DNA of 50,124 nucleotides from Cellulosimicrobium sp. CUA-896 (lineage in GTDB: Bacteria; Actinomycetota; Actinomycetes; Actinomycetales; Cellulomonadaceae): positions 1-50,124 of the forward strand of contig NZ_MKKH01000021.1 in NCBI RefSeq assembly GCF_001942335.1, given 5' to 3'. This document shows, one piece after another, positions 16,728 to 25,022 of this stretch (positions within the stretch are counted from its first letter, which is position 1; each line of letters opens with the position of its first letter). Both the position numbers and the translations under genes were made by a program. The notes under the pieces are model-generated. The model saw nothing but the letters and a program-made list of their open reading frames with translations. It was not told where the DNA came from and did not search any database.

Positions 16728-17665
16728 CGGCGGAGCTCGTCGAGCGCCTCGGCCTCGGGCCGGACGCCCGCGTCCTGATCCTCAACGCGGACGACTACGG
16801 CATGTGCCGCGCCGCGAACCGCGCGATCGGGGACCTGCTGCTCGCCGGCCGCGTCGACTCCGCGACGGTCATGGTGCCGTGCGCGTGGGCGCCCGACGCC
16901 CTCGCGTTCGCGGCGGCCCACCCGCACCTCGACGTCGGCGTGCACCTCGTGCTCACGAGCGAGTGGACGCGGTACCGGTGGCGGCCTCTGACCGGGACCG
17001 GCTCGTCGCTGGTCGACGCCGCGGGGTTCTTCCACGCCGACGTCGCGACCGTCGAGCGCCGGGCCCGCGACGAGGACGTCGCGGCGGAGCTGACCGCACA
17101 GCTCGACGCGGCGCTCGCGGCGGGGGTCGACGTCACGCACCTGGACAACCACATGGGCTCGGTCTACGGGTTGGAGACGGGCCGGACGTTCCTGCCGCAG
17201 GTGTTCGAGCTCGCCGCCCGCCACGGCCTGCCGTTCCGCCTGCCCCGCACGACCGACGGCATGGACCTGCCCGGCGGGCTGCAGCCGGTGCTCGACGAGG
17301 CCACGGCCGCGGCGGACGCCCTCGGCGTCGTGCTGCCCGACCGCCTGTGGACGCACCCGTTCACGCTCGCCGGCGCGGGGACGCCGCACGAGGAGGACTA
17401 CGCCGACGTCAAGGCCGGCTTCCTCGAGCTGCTGCGCCGCGTGCCCGCCGGGGTGACGGAGGTCTACCTGCACCCGATGCTCGACGACGACGAGCTCGGT
17501 GACGCGGTGGACCACTCCGCCGCGAAGCGCGGGTTCGAGAACCGGCTGCTCGCCGACCCGGACGTGGCGGCCGTGATCGAGGGCGAGGGGATCGTGCGCG
17601 CCGGGTGGCGCGACCTGCGTGCGGTCCAGCGCGGTGAGCGGGTGGACGTGGCGGCGGTGCGGTGA
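16724..17665 (+). CDS. ChbG/YdjC-family carbohydrate deacetylase
   Basis: A 313-residue protein of the YdjC/ChbG family, metal-dependent deacetylases; E. coli ChbG removes one acetyl group from chitobiose. Metal-binding motifs appear as ILNADDYGMC (Asp-Asp near residues 23-24), VGVHLVLTSEW (His near 73) and THLDNHMGSVYG (Asp/His near 140). A C-terminal EVYLHPMLDD carries another conserved His. The length is somewhat above that of E. coli ChbG (about 250). It overlaps both neighbours by four bases, between a ROK regulator and a GPH-type sugar symporter. That suggests deacetylation of an imported acetylated oligosaccharide; whether this is a chitooligosaccharide is not shown. Confidence 0.86.
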   Translation: MTAELVERLGLGPDARVLILNADDYGMCRAANRAIGDLLLAGRVDSATVMVPCAWAPDALAFAAAHPHLDVGVHLVLTSEWTRYRWRPLTGTGSSLVDAAGFFHADVATVERRARDEDVAAELTAQLDAALAAGVDVTHLDNHMGSVYGLETGRTFLPQVFELAARHGLPFRLPRTTDGMDLPGGLQPVLDEATAAADALGVVLPDRLWTHPFTLAGAGTPHEEDYADVKAGFLELLRRVPAGVTEVYLHPMLDDDELGDAVDHSAAKRGFENRLLADPDVAAVIEGEGIVRAGWRDLRAVQRGERVDVAAVR

Positions 17666-19116
17666 GCGGGCCGGGCGCGCCGCTCGGCACGACCCCGCGG
17701 GCGTCGTCGGGCACGTGGCTCGTGCGGCTGCGGGACCGGCGCCTGGACGGCGTGCCGACGCGGGCGCGGACCGTCGCCTACGGCGCGTCGGCGTTCCCTG
17801 CGAACCTGCTCCTGCAGACGTTCTCCGCGTTCGTCGTGTACTTCTACGTCGACCGGCTCGGCGTGCCGGCGGGCTGGGTCGCGGGCGCGATGGTCGCGCA
17901 CGGCGTCCTCAACGCGCTGCTCAACCCCGTCGTCGGGGCGGCCTCCGACCGCCGTCGCACCCGCTGGGGCCGCCGGGTGCCGTGGATCGGGCTGGGGGTC
18001 GTGCCGCTCGTCGTCGCGTTCGCGCTCGTGTGGACGCCGCCGCCGCTCGGTCCCACGGGCCTGGTCGTGTGGTTCCTCGTCGTCGTCGCGGTCTACGACG
18101 TCGCGTACGTCGTCGTCGTGCTCAACGTGTCGGCGCTGTTCCCGGAGATCTTCCGCACGACGGCCGAGCGCGCCCGCGGCAACGCCCCGCGCCAGGTGTT
18201 CGGGCTCGTCGGGATGATCCTCGGTACGGCGGGCGCGCCGCTGCTGTACGGGACGCTCGGGTGGACGTGGATGGCGGTGGCGCTCGCGGTCGTGAGCCTG
18301 GGGTTCTTCGTGTGGTCGTTCGCCGGGATGGTCGAGCGGCGTGTCGACGAGGCCGCGGTGCGCGAGCGCGAGGCGGGGGTGCGGCTCGCCGACCAGCTGC
18401 GGTACACGTTCGCCAACCGCGCGTTCGTCACGTACGTGCTCGGCTCGCTGCTGCTGCAGAGCGCGACGGCGGTCGTGCTCGCCACGGTGCCCTTCTCCGT
18501 CCGGTACGTGCTCGGCGGTCAGGAGGAGGCCGCGACGCTCCTGCTCGCGCCGATCTTCGTCGCGGCGATCCCGTCGATCCTCGGGTGGTCGTGGGTCGTG
18601 CGGCGGGTCGGGCCGCGCACCGCGATGCTGTGGGTCGTCGCGGTCTACGGGCTGGCGACGTGCCTGTACCTGATCCCGTCCACGGTGGCGGGCGCGGCGG
18701 TGGCCGGCCTGGCCGTGGGCGTCGGCGTCGCCGGGCTCATGCAGGTGCTGGAGGTGGCGCTCGCGCAGGTCGTCGACGACGACGAGCGGCGGACCGGGCT
18801 GCGTCGCGAGGGGATGTACTTCGGGGCGAACGGCTTCGTCGTGCGCGGCTCGGTGATCGTGCAGGCGGTCCTCGTCGCCGGGGTGCTCGCCGCGAGCGGG
18901 TACGTCGAGAACGCGCCGACGCAGGCCGGCTCGGTCGCCACGGGGGTGCGGCTGCTCCTCGGCGGCGCGCCGGCGCTGCTCGCCGCGCTCGCGTTCGTGT
19001 GCTTCTGGTCCTACCCGTTGCGCGGTCGTGGCGACGCCCCGGGCGAGGTGCCGGTCGACGAGGCGGTCGCCGACGCGGCGGCGTCGCCCACCGCGGGGGA
19101 CCCGATGCCGAGGTAG
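17662..19116 (+). CDS. GPH-family sugar:cation symporter (MFS)
   Basis: A 484-residue membrane protein with about twelve hydrophobic segments. The loop DRRRTRWGRRVPWI after the second segment and NPVVGAASDRR are typical of the glycoside-pentoside-hexuronide (MelB-like) family. It presumably imports the glycoside whose acetyl groups the preceding ChbG-like enzyme removes. The GTG at 17662 overlaps the deacetylase stop (GTGA). Thirty bases separate its stop from the convergent MarR gene. The frame is intact, which is notable given the indels in neighbouring genes. Confidence 0.88.
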   Translation: MSGPGAPLGTTPRASSGTWLVRLRDRRLDGVPTRARTVAYGASAFPANLLLQTFSAFVVYFYVDRLGVPAGWVAGAMVAHGVLNALLNPVVGAASDRRRTRWGRRVPWIGLGVVPLVVAFALVWTPPPLGPTGLVVWFLVVVAVYDVAYVVVVLNVSALFPEIFRTTAERARGNAPRQVFGLVGMILGTAGAPLLYGTLGWTWMAVALAVVSLGFFVWSFAGMVERRVDEAAVREREAGVRLADQLRYTFANRAFVTYVLGSLLLQSATAVVLATVPFSVRYVLGGQEEAATLLLAPIFVAAIPSILGWSWVVRRVGPRTAMLWVVAVYGLATCLYLIPSTVAGAAVAGLAVGVGVAGLMQVLEVALAQVVDDDERRTGLRREGMYFGANGFVVRGSVIVQAVLVAGVLAASGYVENAPTQAGSVATGVRLLLGGAPALLAALAFVCFWSYPLRGRGDAPGEVPVDEAVADAAASPTAGDPMPR

Positions 19117-19146
19117 CGCCCGGCCTCGACCTCGCGGTGCCGGGGC

Positions 19147-19685
19147 TCAGCTCCCGGCGGCCTCGGCGTCCGCGACGACGCACGGGTCGGTCCCGGCGTC
19201 CACGTCGCGCAGGTCGCACGCGACGCGGCGCATCAGGGTACGGAACGTGCGGCGCTCCTCGGGCGACAGCGCCCCCAGGAGCGAGTCCTCGGCGTCGTGC
19301 ACGCGGCCCGCCAGCTCGGCGAGCCGACGACGCCCGGCCGGCGTGGCCACGACGCGCCTCGCCCGCCGGTCGGCCGGGTTCTGCTGCCGCTCCACGAGCC
19401 CGGCCGCGACGAGGTCGTCGACGAGGTACGTCATGACGGTGCGGTCGATGCGTGGTGCTCGGCGAGCGCGGGCTGCGTGGGCTGCTCGCCCTGGGCGACC
19501 GTCACGAGCACCTGGTAGCCGCGCGTGCCGTGCGGCACGTCGTCGAGGGTCTCCTCGACCGTGGCGCGGTAGGCCCGGAGCAGGACGCCGAGGTGCCAGC
19601 CGAGATCCTCGTGGCGACCGAGGGTGTGCTCTGCGGCGTGCGGCGCGCCCGTGGCCTCGGAGCGCCCGGTGGTCGTGGTGGCCAT
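19147..19685 (-). CDS. MarR-family regulator, frameshifted as sequenced
   Basis: The corrected product is about 179 residues. It has an N-terminal helix pair (DLGWHLGVLLRAYRATVEETL), a winged helix-turn-helix whose recognition region is QPALAEH + RIDRTVMTYLVDDLVAAGL, the wing RQQNPADRRARRVVATPAG and a dimerisation helix. This is a classic MarR layout. A single missing base near 19454 (CACCACGCATCG, expected CACCACCGC) separates the two halves. The ATG at 19685 (MATTTTGRSE) was chosen as the first start with MarR homology. It is divergent from the luciferase-like monooxygenase genes and likely represses them. Confidence 0.83.
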
Positions 19686-19720
19686 CTGCCCAAGGGTAGC
19701 GCCGGGAATGCTGTTGCTCC

Positions 19721-19737
19721 ATCGATCTGTTGTCGAT
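19721..19737. promoter_or_regulatory. Candidate MarR operator
   Basis: ATCGA-N7-TCGAT is an inverted repeat in the 92-base gap between the divergent MarR and monooxygenase genes. The gap is clearly richer in A+T than its surroundings. Arm length and spacing suit a MarR dimer. Confidence 0.45.
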
Positions 19738-19777
19738 ATGTTCTGTCCAACCACGCATCACGATGGATCGAGGTTCC

Positions 19778-20734
19778 ATGGACTACGGCCACGAGCTCCG
19801 CTTCGGCTCGTTCATCACGCCCTCCGCCGCGTCACCCCGCGACGTGGTCGACCTCGCGGTCACGTCCGAGCGGGCCGGGCTCGACCTCGTGACGTTCCAG
19901 GACCACCCGTACCAGCCGGCGTTCCTCGACACGTGGACCCTGCTGTCCTGGGTCGCGGCGCGCACCGAGCGCGTGCGCCTCGCGGGCAACGTGCTCAACC
20001 TGCCGCTCCGCCCGCCGGCGGTCCTCGCCCGTGCCGTCGCGAGCCTCGACCGGCTCTCGGGCGGGCGGGTCGAGCTCGGACTCGGGGCGGGCGGGTTCTG
20101 GGATCCCGTCGTGGCCATGGGCGGGACGCGACTGACCCCGGGGGAGAGCGTCGACGCGCTCGAGCAGGCGATCGACGTCGTGCGCGGGCTGTGGGACACC
20201 ACGACCCGCGAGCGGCTCGTCGCGGGCGGCGACCACCACCGGGTCGACGGCGCCAAGCGCGGCCCGGCTCCCGCGCACGACGTCGAGATCTGGCTCGGCG
20301 CGCTCAAGCCGCGCATGCTGCGGCTCGTGGGGGCGAAGGCCGACGGCTGGCTGCCGTCCCTGCCCTACCTGCGCAGCCTCGACGCGCTCGCGCGCGGCAG
20401 CGCCACGATCGACGACGCGGCGCGCACCGCCGGACGCGACCCCGGCGCGGTGCGGCGTCTGCTCAACGTCGGCGGGCGGTTCACGGCGGAGGCCGGCGAC
20501 GGATTCCTCCAGGGCACGCCGGGGCAGTGGGCCGAGCAGGTCGCGGCCGTCACGCTCGAGCACGGCGTGTCCACGTACGTCGTCATGGCCGACGACCCGG
20601 CGACGCTCGCCGTCGTCGGGCAGGAGGTGGCGCCCGCCGCGCGCGAGATCGTGGCGGCGGAGCGGTCCCGGCGGGGCACCGCGCCGGTCGGCCGCGCCGA
20701 CGACGCCCGCCTCCCGGGCGGACCGCACGCATGA
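19778..20734 (+). CDS. Luciferase-like (LLM) flavin-dependent monooxygenase
   Basis: A 318-residue LLM-class protein. The TIM-barrel start is RFGSFITPSAASP, followed by AGLDLVTFQDHPYQPAFLDT, VRLAGNVLNLPLRPPAVLAR and the flavin-phosphate loop ASLDRLSGGRVELGLGAGGF. Members use FMNH2 or F420; the strand patterns here also occur in F420-dependent actinobacterial enzymes, so the cofactor is open. The ATG at 19778 lies just after an AT-rich, palindrome-bearing gap. The stop overlaps the ATG of the next gene, whose N-terminal half is its paralogue. Expression is presumably controlled by the divergent MarR protein. Confidence 0.88.
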   Translation: MDYGHELRFGSFITPSAASPRDVVDLAVTSERAGLDLVTFQDHPYQPAFLDTWTLLSWVAARTERVRLAGNVLNLPLRPPAVLARAVASLDRLSGGRVELGLGAGGFWDPVVAMGGTRLTPGESVDALEQAIDVVRGLWDTTTRERLVAGGDHHRVDGAKRGPAPAHDVEIWLGALKPRMLRLVGAKADGWLPSLPYLRSLDALARGSATIDDAARTAGRDPGAVRRLLNVGGRFTAEAGDGFLQGTPGQWAEQVAAVTLEHGVSTYVVMADDPATLAVVGQEVAPAAREIVAAERSRRGTAPVGRADDARLPGGPHA

Positions 20735-23097
20735 GCGACTACGGCCACGCCCTGCGGTTCGGCACGTTCGTCACGCCGCTCGCCGACGATCCCGCGACGA
20801 CCGTCGCCCGCGCGCGCCTGGCCGAGGATCTCGGGCTCGACCTCGTGACGTTCCCGGACCACCCGTACCAGCCACGGTTCCTCGACACGTGGACGCTGCT
20901 GTCGTACGTCGCGTCGGCCACCGAGCGCGTCCACGTCGCGCCGGACGTCGCGAACGTGCCGATGCGCCCGCCGGCCGTGCTCGCGCGCGCCGTCGCGAGC
21001 CTGGACCTGCTCTCGGACGGGCGCGTCGACCTCGCGCTCGGCGCGGGGGCGTCCTGGGACGCGATGGAGGCGATGGGCGCGCGCCGGCTCTCGGCGGGCG
21101 AGAGCGTCGACGCGCTCGCGGAGGCCGTCACGGTGGTCCGCGCGCTGTGGGGCGAGGGCGGGGAGCCGGCCGGCGCGCGCGGCGCCGTCCGTGTCGCCGG
21201 CGTGCACCACACCCTCGCCGGCGCCGAGCCCGGCCCCGCGACCACGCGCCGGATTCCCGTCTGGCTCGGGGCGCTCGGCCCCCGCATGCTGCGGCTCACG
21301 GGCGAGGTCGCGGACGGCTGGCTCCCGTCGCTGAACCGCGTCGGGGTCGACGGCCTGCGCGCCGGCAACGCCGCGATCGACGAGGCCGCGGTCGGTGCGG
21401 GTCGCGACCCGCGCGAGATCGCGCGACTGCTCAACGTGTCGGGGGCCTTCACCGGCACCGGTCGTGCGGGTGCCCCCTCCTCCGGCCGCTCCCGCGGCCC
21501 GACGGCGCTCGCGGCCCCGACATCGTCGGCCCGCCCGAGGTGTGGGTCGAGCAGCTGCTCCCGCTCGTCCTCGACGAGGGCGTGTCCACCGTGATCCTCG
21601 CGTCGGACGACGAGGCGACGACCCGTCGCTTCGCCGAAGAGGTCGTCCCGGCGCTGCGGGACGCGACCGCGCGCGGGCGTGCCGCGGCGGGCACGGACAC
21701 GGGCCGCGTGGTCCCGGCGGCGGTGCGCGCGCGCCGTCGGGCCGGCATCGCCTACGACGCGGTCCCGCCCTCCCTCGCGGAGCGCGCGGTGGAGCCGGGC
21801 GACGCCGCGCACGTCGCGGTCCGGTCGACGTACCTGCGCGGCGGCGCGCCGGGCCTCGTCCTGCGCCCCCGCGACACCGCCGAGGTCGTCGAGGCGCTCG
21901 CGTTCGCGCGGGCCCAGGAGGTGACGCGGCGCGTCCCGCTCTCCATCCGCTCCGGCGGCCACGGCATCAGCGGACGCTCCACGAACGACGGGGGGATCGT
22001 CGTCGACCTGGGCGCCCTGGACGCGATCGAGGTGCTCGACGAGCGCGAGCGCCTCGTGCGCCTGGGGCCGGGCGCGCGCTGGGCGACGTCGCCGCCGCGC
22101 TCGCGCCGCGCGGCTGGGCGATCACGTCCGGCGACTTCGGCGGCGTCGGCGTCGGCGGACTCGCGACGGCGGGCGGCATCGGCTTCCTCGGGCGCGCGCA
22201 CGGGCTGACGATCGACCACGTCCGCGCGGTCGAGATGGTGCTCGCCGACGGCTCCGTCGTCCGGGCGAGCGCGTCGGACGACCCCGAGCTGTTCTGGGGC
22301 GTGCGGGGCGCGGGGGCGAACCTCGGGATCGTCACGTCGTTCGAGCTCGTCGCCGACGAGGTCCCGGCGGTCGGGTTCGCGCAGATGGTGCACGACGCGT
22401 CGGACACGGCGGACCTCCTCGTGCGCTGGGGCGCGACGGTCGAGGCGGCTCCGCGCGACACGACGAGCTTCCTCCTCATGGGCCGGCCGCGCCCCGGCCG
22501 GCCGGTCGTCGCCCAGACGATGACGATGGTCGACTCCGCCGACCCCGACGTCGTGCTCGAGCGTCTCCAGCCGTTCGCGGCGATCGGCCCGCTGCTCCAG
22601 CAGGCCACGGCGCAGGTCCTGCCCTACGCCGCCGTCGTGCAGGCGCCGCCGCGAGCGCCGCACGGGGGCGAGGGGGAGCCGGTCGCCCGCTCGGGACTGC
22701 TCGAGCACCTCAGCCCGGCCGCGGCGGGACGGCTCGCCGGTCTGGTCGCCAGCGGCGACACGTACTTCTTCCAGATCCGGTCGACGGGCGGCGCCACCTC
22801 GGACGTGCCTCCCGACGCGACCGCGTACGCGCACCGTTCGGCGAACTTCTCGGTCGCCGCGATGGGGTCGAGCCACGCCCGGCTCGACGCGCGGTGGGAC
22901 GCGCTGGCCGACCTGTTCGTGGGCTCCTACCTCAGCTTCGACACGGACCGGCGACCGGAGCGGGTCGCGGACGCGTTCCCGCCGGCGACGCTCGAGCGGC
23001 TCCGCGCGCCAAGCGACGGGTGGACCCGGGGAACGTCTTCCGTGACAACGCCCCGGTCCTGGGCCCGGACGCGCTCGAGGTCGTCCCCGCCGGGTAG
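20731..23097 (+). CDS. Fusion of LLM monooxygenase and BBE-type FAD-linked oxidase, frameshifted as sequenced
   Basis: The corrected product is about 789 residues. Residues 1-310 are a second LLM monooxygenase, a close paralogue of the upstream protein (YGHALRFGTFVTPLADDP, FPDHPYQPRFLDTW). Residues about 345-789 are a PCMH/BBE FAD oxidase: [27 protein letters not shown] (His for 8-alpha-histidyl FAD, near 408), VGVGGLATAGGIGFLGR, ELFWGVRGAGANLGIV and the C-terminal DPGNVFRDNAPV. The second covalent anchor of bicovalent BBE enzymes, a Cys just before TVGVGG, is absent (SGDFGGVGVGG). Three one-base losses (about 21515, 22080 and 23008) break the frame, but none falls at the domain junction, so the fusion itself is read in one open frame. 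ATGA overlap with the upstream gene. Confidence 0.82.
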
Positions 23098-23137
23098 CCG
23101 CCCCGGACGCGCCGGACCCCCGGAGCCGCCCGGACGT

Positions 23138-23197
23138 GCCGAACCCCGGGTTGCGTGCCGTTCTCGTCGTGGAACGGCACGCAACCCGGGGTTCGGC
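23138..23197. terminator. Perfect 26-bp inverted repeat between convergent genes
   Basis: Arms 23138-23163 and 23172-23197 are fully complementary, with an 8-base loop (TCGTCGTG). A smaller perfect hairpin (TGAAACC-TG-GGTTTCA, 23200-23215) follows directly. The element lies 40 bases after the fusion gene and 58 bases before the end of the convergent beta-helix gene, so it could stop both transcripts. It is longer than most terminators and could instead be a dispersed palindromic element. Confidence 0.6.
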
Positions 23198-23254
23198 GGT
23201 GAAACCTGGGTTTCATCCCGGCGCCGCCGCGTGCGCCGGGAGGGGCGGGCCCCG

Positions 23255-23698
23255 CTACGCGGCGACGTCGAACCCGGAACGGCTCCCCGCCCGACGGCGC
23301 AGGACGGCGTCGTCCGCGACGACGGTGTCGGGCAGCACGTGGACGTCCGGCTCGACGACGACGCGCCCGCCGACGCGCGCGCCGCTGCCGACGTGCGCGC
23401 GGTCGCCGACACGCGTGCCGGGGCCGATGCGGACGTTGTCCCCGACGCGGACGTCGCGACCGAGCGTGACGTCCTCGTCGATCCAGCTCCCTCCGCCGAC
23501 GCGGCAGCCCGGTCCGACGTGGGCGCCGGCCTCGACGTAGGTGCCGTCGCCGACGGGCACGTCGTCGGGGACGTCGGCGCGCGGTGACACGAGGCCGCCG
23601 CCGGTGTGGCGGACGTAGTGCATGATCTCGCCGAAGTCGTTCTCGACCTGGACGCGGCGGGCGACGCGGCGACGTGCTCCTCGGGCAGCCTGGACCAT
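23255..23698 (-). CDS. Left-handed beta-helix (hexapeptide-repeat) protein
   Basis: A 147-residue protein. Residues about 40-130 are hexapeptide-like repeats (VGDGTYVEAGAHVGPG, VTLGRDVRVGDNVRIGPGTR, VGSGARVGG), the signature of left-handed parallel beta-helix acyltransferases and gamma-carbonic-anhydrase-like proteins. There is no obvious catalytic His or coenzyme A motif, and the protein is short, so an enzymatic role is not supported. The basic N-terminus (MVQAARGARRRVARRV) is not a signal peptide. The ATG at 23698 follows an excellent AGGAGG ribosome binding site. Its promoter region carries the 22-base-spaced direct repeats at 23794-23843. Confidence 0.72.
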   Translation of the reverse strand: MVQAARGARRRVARRVQVENDFGEIMHYVRHTGGGLVSPRADVPDDVPVGDGTYVEAGAHVGPGCRVGGGSWIDEDVTLGRDVRVGDNVRIGPGTRVGDRAHVGSGARVGGRVVVEPDVHVLPDTVVADDAVLRRRAGSRSGFDVAA

Positions 23699-23793
23699 GT
23701 GACCTCCTCGGTCGGGTAGTCAGGATCTGCATGACATAACGTCCCGACGCGCCGGAGGATTCCGGCTCCGCGGCACAGGTCACGGCGATGCCG

Positions 23794-23843
23794 TGACGGT
23801 TCCGTGGCGCTCGGGTGACGGTTCCGTGGTGCGCTTCCGTGGT
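23794..23843. repeat. Direct repeats GTGACGGTTCCGTGG
   Basis: Two exact 15-base copies start at 23794 and 23816, a spacing of 22 bases or about two helical turns. A third partial copy (TTCCGTGG) starts at 23836. They lie between the end of the LacI gene and the start of the beta-helix gene (both minus strand), about 100 bases upstream of the latter, so same-face protein binding is possible. No known site is recognised. Confidence 0.55.
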
Positions 23844-23865
23844 GCACCCTCACGCGGGCGTGCGG

Positions 23866-24867
23866 TCAGAGCGCCCGCGTGCTTCCGCGCACGACGAGGC
23901 TCGTGGGCAGCCGCAGGTGCGCGTCGCGCGGGCGGCCCTCGACGAGGTCGACCACCATCCGCAACGCCTCCGCGCCCATGCGGTGGATGGGCTGGCTCAC
24001 GGTCGTCAGCGGGGGGTCGGTCAGCGCGGACTCCGGCACGTTGTCGAACCCGACGACCGAGACGTCGTCGGGCACGCGCAGGCCGAGCTCCCGCGCGACC
24101 TCCATGGTGCGGATCGCGGAGAGGTCGTTGGCCGCGAAGACGGCGGTCGGCCGGTCGGGCAGGGAGAGCAGCTCGTGCGCGGGGAGATCGGCGAGGTCGG
24201 CCCGGTAGCCGCCGACGCGCAGCAGGTCCGGGTCGACGGGGATGCCCGCGGCGCCCAGCGCCTCGCGGTATCCCTGCTCGCGCAGGCGGGCCGACTCGAG
24301 GTCGGGGCGCCCGCCGAGGAACCCGATGCGCCGGTGCCCGAGCGCGACGAGGTGCTCCGTCGCGGCGCGCGCGCCCGCGACGTTGTCGGAGTCGACCGTC
24401 GGGGGACCGGACGGCCCCCGGTGCGGGTCGACCGCGACGACGGGGATGGAGCCGTCCGGCGCGACGACCGTCGGCGTGACGAGGATCGCCCCGTCGATGA
24501 GCGTCCCGGCGAGGCGCGAGAGGTAGCGCTGCTCCCAGCCGATGCGGTCGTCGCGCCGCAGCCCGCCGGAGTAGGCGAGCAGCTCGTAGCCCGTCTCCTC
24601 CACGGCCTCGGAGATGCCCTTGAGCAGCTCGGTGGAGAACGGCTCGAACTCCGCGACGAGGATGCCGATCACGTTGGTGCGCCGGCTGCGCAGGCTGCGC
24701 GCGACGATCGACGACTCGTAGCCGAGGTCCGCGATGACCTCGTGGACGCGCGCCGACGTCTCGGGCGCGACGCCGTACCGGTCGTTGATCACCTTCGAGA
24801 CGGTGGCCACGGAGACGCCCGCGCTGCGCGCGACGTCGCCGATGGTCACTCTCCCGGTCGGTCGCAT
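23866..24867 (-). CDS. LacI-family transcriptional regulator of the oligosaccharide cluster
   Basis: A 333-residue LacI-type repressor. The helix-turn-helix is TIGDVARSAGVSVATVSKVI (residues about 8-27) with hinge VARSLRSRRTNVIGIL. The periplasmic-binding-like core shows LVTPTVV, ALGHRRIGFLGG, AVFAANDLSAIRTMEVAREL and DVSVVGFDNVPESAL. It is divergent from the ABC transporter and glycosidase genes and probably represses them through the palindrome at 24932-24951. The ATG at 24867 lies 7 bases after a TAGGGT -10 box, so the mRNA is likely leaderless. A sugar ligand, perhaps xylobiose or xylose, is inferred from the neighbouring enzymes. Confidence 0.92.
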   Translation of the reverse strand: MRPTGRVTIGDVARSAGVSVATVSKVINDRYGVAPETSARVHEVIADLGYESSIVARSLRSRRTNVIGILVAEFEPFSTELLKGISEAVEETGYELLAYSGGLRRDDRIGWEQRYLSRLAGTLIDGAILVTPTVVAPDGSIPVVAVDPHRGPSGPPTVDSDNVAGARAATEHLVALGHRRIGFLGGRPDLESARLREQGYREALGAAGIPVDPDLLRVGGYRADLADLPAHELLSLPDRPTAVFAANDLSAIRTMEVARELGLRVPDDVSVVGFDNVPESALTDPPLTTVSQPIHRMGAEALRMVVDLVEGRPRDAHLRLPTSLVVRGSTRAL

Positions 24868-24874
24868 GGACCAG

Positions 24875-24880
24875 ACCCTA
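24875..24880 (-). promoter_or_regulatory. -10 box of the LacI gene, probably leaderless
   Basis: TAGGGT on the minus strand ends 7 bases before the ATG at 24867, and no ribosome binding site fits between them. Confidence 0.45.
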
Positions 24881-24931
24881 ACGCGTGCTGCCGACTCGTC
24901 CCGGACGCGCGCCAGGCCCGCAGGCTCGACG

Positions 24932-24951
24932 TGTCGAAAACGTTATCGACA
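24932..24951. promoter_or_regulatory. LacI-type operator
   Basis: TGTCGAAAACGTTATCGACA is a 20-base palindrome with one mismatched pair and the central CG typical of LacI-family operators. It lies 4 bases upstream of the -35 box of the solute-binding-protein promoter and between the divergent LacI and transport genes, so it could control both. Confidence 0.75.
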
Positions 24952-24955
24952 ACGA

Positions 24956-24985
24956 TTGACACGGGGCTGTGCCGCGAGCCACACT
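24956..24985 (+). promoter_or_regulatory. Promoter of the ABC transporter-glycosidase operon
   Basis: A perfect TTGACA (24956-24961) is followed after 18 bases by CACACT (24980-24985). The operator just upstream and an RBS-bearing leader (GAGGAG before the ATG at 25023) support it. Confidence 0.6.
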
Positions 24986-25022
24986 CACGGTGATCCGTCA
25001 ACGACGACCGAGGAGATCCCCG

